NCBI RefSeq assembly: GCF_003931565.1
Contig: NZ_RRYI01000003.1
Span: forward strand, 496,001-560,000
Reading direction: 5' to 3'
DNA from: Caulobacter sp. 602-1
GTDB lineage: Bacteria; Pseudomonadota; Alphaproteobacteria; Caulobacterales; Caulobacteraceae
DNA length: 64,000 bases
Shown here in pieces: positions 61,424-64,000 of this stretch. The position numbers were made by a program, and so were the translations under genes. Below the pieces are notes generated by a model that ran no database searches, had not been told where the DNA came from, and saw only the letters and a list, made by a program, of their open reading frames with translations. Each line of letters opens with the position of its first letter. The first letter of the stretch is position 1.

Positions 61424-62554
61424 TCAGTCCTCAAGGGTCATGCTGCCCATGGCGTCGTCCATCGACGACCACTGGTGGCGGGGTTGGTGGGATTGGCGGG
61501 GGCTGAAATCGAGGTCGTCTTCCCAGCGGCGGCCGTTCAGCCAGGTCGCGCCGTTCGCTGGGAGCGTTCCGGTGTGGCGGAGCCATTCGCCGTAAAGCTG
61601 AGCCCGCTCGGAAAGGTGCGGAGCCGCGACGCCGGCGAACCGCAGCACGTTGGCGAACGCCAGGAGCGCCGCCTGTTTCGAGACCTTGTGGGGGTAGACC
61701 GCCCACCAGCTCTCGAACTCGCCGCGCTCGTCGGCGGTGATGTTCGAGGGCGTCGGCTTGGCTGGCCTGCTCCGCCTGGGCCCAGCTTCGGCCGGGACCA
61801 GCGAGCAGCCCGCCCCGTCGAGCGCCAGCGTCGGAGCCAGGATCGGATCGCTGGCGCGCACGTCAGGTTCTGAACGAAGTGAAGAACCTTCTTCTTTTAG
61901 TTCCCTTTCCCTTTCCCTTTCCCTTGGGATTGCTGAGGGATCGGAATTCCCGGCTTTTTCGGTCCCAGTAGGAATCCCAGTGGGATCGTCAGGCGTCCCA
62001 GTGGGATCGCTGAGGGAAGGCAACGGCGATCCCAGAGGGATGCCCGCGAGGCACTTCATCACCGTGTCCTTGGCCAGGACGGGCGCGAGCGGATTGCGCG
62101 CAGACAGCATTGCGGCCGCGTCGCGGATCTGCTGCTCAAGTGCCGCGCCATCGAACGCGACCTTCCATCGCTTGGCGTTGCCGAGGCCGCTCTTGACCCG
62201 CTGAAGCAGCTTCTCAAGCCACGAGATCAGCGCCGCTTCTGCGATCACGGGATGATAGAGGCGACCGTCGTCGGCCTTGATCCAGCCGCGCATCGCGACG
62301 GCCTTCACCTTCCTGAAGGTCTTCACGTCGAAGCCCAACTCGGCGAGATGGCATAGCTCGTCGTCGTCATCTGGCAACGACGCGGCCGGCACCTGATGCC
62401 AGGCCCGGTACCAGAGCTTGTGGCCGATCATCCAGGCGATCGGGTTGCGAGACGCCGTCGCGTTGAAGCTGGAGGCGAACAGGCGCGGGACATCGATCGA
62501 CATCCTCGGGAAGTCGCGCAGATCGCAGTCAGATGGTGTGAAGGGGGCGGTCAT
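61424..62554 (-). CDS. Phage replication initiator-like protein (DUF1376-type N-terminus)
   Basis: 376 residues. N-terminal 100 residues resemble DUF1376: KLWYRAWHQVPAASLPDDDD, then LCHLAELGFDVKTF and WIKADDGRLYHPVIAEAA, a winged-helix-like phage replication domain. Residues about 165-240 are a low-complexity linker (DPTGTPDDPTGIPTGTEKAG, RERERERE) whose DNA carries iteron-like repeats. The C-terminal part FESWWAVYPHKVSKQAALLA and NGATWLNGRRWEDDL is a motif common to phage replication proteins. Likely binds the origin inside its own gene and recruits helicase. Confidence 0.75.
   Translation of the reverse strand: MTAPFTPSDCDLRDFPRMSIDVPRLFASSFNATASRNPIAWMIGHKLWYRAWHQVPAASLPDDDDELCHLAELGFDVKTFRKVKAVAMRGWIKADDGRLYHPVIAEAALISWLEKLLQRVKSGLGNAKRWKVAFDGAALEQQIRDAAAMLSARNPLAPVLAKDTVMKCLAGIPLGSPLPSLSDPTGTPDDPTGIPTGTEKAGNSDPSAIPRERERERELKEEGSSLRSEPDVRASDPILAPTLALDGAGCSLVPAEAGPRRSRPAKPTPSNITADERGEFESWWAVYPHKVSKQAALLAFANVLRFAGVAAPHLSERAQLYGEWLRHTGTLPANGATWLNGRRWEDDLDFSPRQSHQPRHQWSSMDDAMGSMTLED
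61887..62041. repeat. Iteron-like repeats and pyrimidine tract inside the replication gene, candidate origin
   Basis: Four near-palindromic 11-mers of TCCCAGNGGGA type at 61963-61973 (one mismatch), 61975-61985, 61996-62006 and 62030-62040. A 15-base direct repeat GGGATYGCTGAGGGA lies at 61926 and 62003. A plus-strand pyrimidine tract runs 61887-61925 with a run of CCCTTT hexamers. Iterons plus strand-asymmetric tract in the middle of the initiator gene is the lambda O/ori layout. Confidence 0.55.
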
Positions 62555-62871
62555 AGGGCGTCAGCGCCATCGACCACGAGCCTACGCACTCGCTTGGCGC
62601 CGATCTCGGCGATCCGAGCGGCTTGTTCCGGACCTGCCATCTCGGCGGCTAGATCGATCGCAAGCGTCGCGACCTCCAGGAAAGGATCGTCGAACGAGGC
62701 ATAGCCGTCCGTCCAAATGTCGCGCTGATAGCCGTACTCGTAACTCAGGGCGACGACGAGCGCCTTCAAGCGCTCCTTCGTCCCTGCCCAGCGGCGGAAG
62801 TACGCAGCCATGATCGGGTCTTCCGCTTCAGCAGCCTGGCGCGGCGCGAAGGCGATGACGTTGTCGCTCAT
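62551..62871 (-). CDS. Early phage protein, unknown
   Basis: 106 residues. Start SDNVIAFAPRQAAEAEDPIM is a form seen in small early phage proteins; then a helical part WAGTKERLKALVVALSYEYG and AEMAGPEQAARIAEIGAKRV. Four-base ATGA overlap with the replication gene downstream and with the 52-codon gene upstream. Not recognised further. Confidence 0.65.
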   Translation of the reverse strand: MSDNVIAFAPRQAAEAEDPIMAAYFRRWAGTKERLKALVVALSYEYGYQRDIWTDGYASFDDPFLEVATLAIDLAAEMAGPEQAARIAEIGAKRVRRLVVDGADAL

Positions 62872-63026
62872 CGTTCCAGTTCTTTCATGCGGCGCTCGGC
62901 ACGGATGCGCAGCGCGCGGCCATAGTTCGCGACAGGATCAGCGGCCCGGCTGAGAAGGCTCCCGACGCGGGCCTGGACGCCCAGGAGCGCCAGCAGCAAG
63001 ACCTTCTTCCAGCTCGGTGAATTCAC
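62868..63026 (-). CDS. Overlooked 52-residue early gene, overlapping
   Basis: GTG 63026 follows GGAG six bases upstream and gives a 52-residue protein: MNSPSWKKVLLLALLGVQAR at the start and RALRIRAERRMKELER at the end. The stop overlaps the next start as ATGA. The first 89 bases overlap the regulator gene in another frame; the last 70 fill an otherwise empty gap. One hydrophobic stretch (VLLLALLGV) and a basic helix. Support comes from ribosome-binding site, coupling and clean length; no homologue is known to me. Confidence 0.5.
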   Translation of the reverse strand: MNSPSWKKVLLLALLGVQARVGSLLSRAADPVANYGRALRIRAERRMKELER

Positions 63027-63366
63027 GCTCGCGCTCCATCGCTTTCAGTTGTTCCCGGCGCGCGTCGTCAGCTTGGGCGACGATGAAATCTCGGAGCGTC
63101 GTGCCGGTAACCGCGGCGCCCACGTCGATCAGAAATCCGAGCCCGTAGACCATCGACAGGCGGGCGATCGATCTCCCGCTGAGATGGCCCGCCAAGATGT
63201 TCTCGGCGGTCTTGGGCGTGCAGTTGAGGTCCCGCGCCACGTTCTTGGCGGTGTGGACCGGATGCCTGGCCCGGAGCCGCTTTGCGACCTCCTCGGCGAA
63301 GCACCCATCGTCGAAACTTCTGGCTTGGGGGAGAACTCCCACGAACGCATCCCTCATCGCTGGCAT
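62938..63366 (-). CDS. Putative phage regulator with helix-turn-helix
   Basis: 142 residues. Central stretch TAKNVARDLNCTPKTAENIL followed by AGHLSGRSIARLSMVYGLGF reads as a helix-turn-helix with a dimerisation helix. A charged coiled coil comes next (DDARREQLKAMEREREFTEL). First gene of the early operon, divergent from the plus-strand gene at 63420 with 53 bases between, the classical place for a Cro- or CII-like regulator. No repressor identity can be given. ATG 63357 is an alternative start. Confidence 0.6.
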   Translation of the reverse strand: MPAMRDAFVGVLPQARSFDDGCFAEEVAKRLRARHPVHTAKNVARDLNCTPKTAENILAGHLSGRSIARLSMVYGLGFLIDVGAAVTGTTLRDFIVAQADDARREQLKAMEREREFTELEEGLAAGAPGRPGPRREPSQPGR

Positions 63367-63419
63367 GACTGTCTCGTCGGCCAGGGATTGGCCCCGCCGG
63401 CGGATGCGCGGGAGGGTTC

Positions 63420-63698
63420 ATGAAGGACGATCGGACTTGCCGGTCCGAGCAGTATTGGGATGAAGATCTGGAGCGGTCGGGCGGACAGGCCCGGCCGTTC
63501 TGTGTTTCTGGCCCCGAGGAATTGCTCGCCGAAGCTGTCGACCACGCCATCGGCGCCGGCGCCTGCCGTCTGGCGGGACGGCTGAACCCCAGCGCCCAGG
63601 CCACGTGGAACGCCGTCGCCGAGGCGAAGCGTCGCCAGGCCAAGACGGCGCTGGCCGACTACCTTCGCGCGATCGGCGCTCGTCGCCGTGGTCGGTAA
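63420..63698 (+). CDS. Small plus-strand phage protein, unknown
   Basis: 92 residues behind GGGAGGG. Parts: SEQYWDEDLERSGGQARPFC and GRLNPSAQATWNAVAEAKRR, a basic C-terminus IGARRRGR. Divergent from the early operon, so it could belong to the lysogeny or immunity transcript. Not recognised as a repressor. Confidence 0.6.
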   Translation: MKDDRTCRSEQYWDEDLERSGGQARPFCVSGPEELLAEAVDHAIGAGACRLAGRLNPSAQATWNAVAEAKRRQAKTALADYLRAIGARRRGR

Positions 63699-64000
63699 GG
63701 AGACCTCGCGCCAGCGGCTCGACAGAATAGAAGCCGCCCTCCCCCCGATCTTCGTAGAGATCGAAGCATTGAGGATCCTGTTCCAGCTGCTGATCGACTT
63801 CGACCTCCACCGGACCAACGGGACAGAGGTCGAGCCCCTGCTCTTCGAAATCCAAGGCGCCCTGGAGGACATGCTCGACGAGCTGGACCCGGACACCGAG
63901 GAGATCGCCGAGCAGATCCGGTTGGCGGCCATCGCGTCGGCCATGCTCATCGCCGATCGAGGCGAGAGCGAAGTGGTCGACATCGAGGTCGATGACGCGC
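63688..64000 (+). CDS. Acidic plus-strand phage protein, truncated by window edge
   Basis: Open frame from GTG 63688 (overlapping the previous gene by 11 bases) with no stop before base 64000. The 104 visible residues include SRQRLDRIEAALPPIFVEIE, then LLFEIQGALEDMLDELDPDT and RLAAIASAMLIADRGESEVV. Acidic and helical. Codon use is gene-like. No ribosome-binding site is clear for GTG 63688, so the start is uncertain. Function unknown. Confidence 0.5.
   Translation, partial: MVGKETSRQRLDRIEAALPPIFVEIEALRILFQLLIDFDLHRTNGTEVEPLLFEIQGALEDMLDELDPDTEEIAEQIRLAAIASAMLIADRGESEVVDIEVDDA

Larger units (their letters stand above)
34091..64000. mobile_element. P22-like (short-tailed) prophage integrated at tRNA-Arg, right end outside window
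   Basis: Continuous block of phage genes from the tRNA 3' end. It holds a lysis cassette, a tyrosine integrase, tail fibre genes, ejection proteins, gp10- and gp4-like proteins, coat, scaffold-like, portal and both terminase subunits. It also holds an early operon with a replication protein. The late gene order equals P22 (small and large terminase, portal, scaffold, coat, gp4, gp10, gp26 position, ejection proteins, spike). No tape-measure or tail-tube gene is present, consistent with a podovirus. No frameshift was seen in a structural gene. The right attachment site and any repressor are outside the window. Confidence 0.93.

Noticed and set aside
34091..64000. Interpretation as a gene transfer agent cluster because of the spike-base gene
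   Set aside because: An integrase at a tRNA, a P22-type packaging and tail order, an early replication operon and cargo genes mark a prophage; only one small gene is of the agent type.

Overview
The window is high-GC DNA with alphaproteobacterial gene content and looks like Caulobacter or a close relative in the Caulobacteraceae. The grounds are the trmD-rplS pair followed by leuCDB, several TonB-dependent receptors, an agmatine-to-putrescine pair, a TadG-like vWA protein and a CHCC zinc-finger protein. This assignment is inference; no ribosomal RNA is present.

Positions 1 to about 34,000 are ordinary chromosome. In order: the 5' part of a zinc-type TonB receptor behind a perfect 15-bp Zur-like palindrome; a lipoprotein class A acid phosphatase; a GNAT acetyltransferase; aguA-aguB (agmatine to N-carbamoylputrescine to putrescine); a second TonB receptor divergent from a family-39 glycosyltransferase; the two 3-oxoacid CoA-transferase subunits; a KefF/KefC-like K+ efflux pair; an AraC regulator; a membrane fatty acid desaturase; an OmpA lipoprotein; a 2-oxoglutarate/Fe(II) oxygenase; a TadG-like protein; trmD-rplS; an MFS transporter; leuC-leuD, a palindromic repeat, a small monooxygenase-fold gene and leuB; an acyl-CoA ligase; small orphan genes; a gene-poor kilobase with repeats; a thioesterase/zinc-finger pair; an ABC ATPase; and an NCS2 purine permease.

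From the tRNA-Arg(CCG) gene at 34,014 to the right edge the DNA is a prophage that runs out of the window. Its minus-strand late operon, read right to left, is small terminase, large terminase, portal, scaffold-like, coat, gp4-like, gp10-like, coiled-coil protein at the gp26 position, three ejection-type proteins, tail fibre. This is the P22 order, so a short-tailed virion is expected. A spike-base protein of the gene transfer agent type follows the fibre. The tRNA-proximal end holds the HNH protein, the integrase and a lysis cassette. The right end holds an early operon with a replication protein whose own gene carries iteron-like repeats and a pyrimidine tract, as in lambda O. Four plus-strand genes for exported or membrane proteins (56,846-58,622) sit between terminators and look like lysogenic conversion cargo.

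Many phage genes are coupled by TGATG or ATGA overlaps. Three hairpins or palindromes stand out: one over the ribosome-binding site of the integrase, one over that of the acyl-CoA ligase, and a nested palindrome next to the tRNA. Two very short overlapping genes (13 and 52 codons) are proposed. All functions are read from sequence motifs and gene order; no database search was possible.
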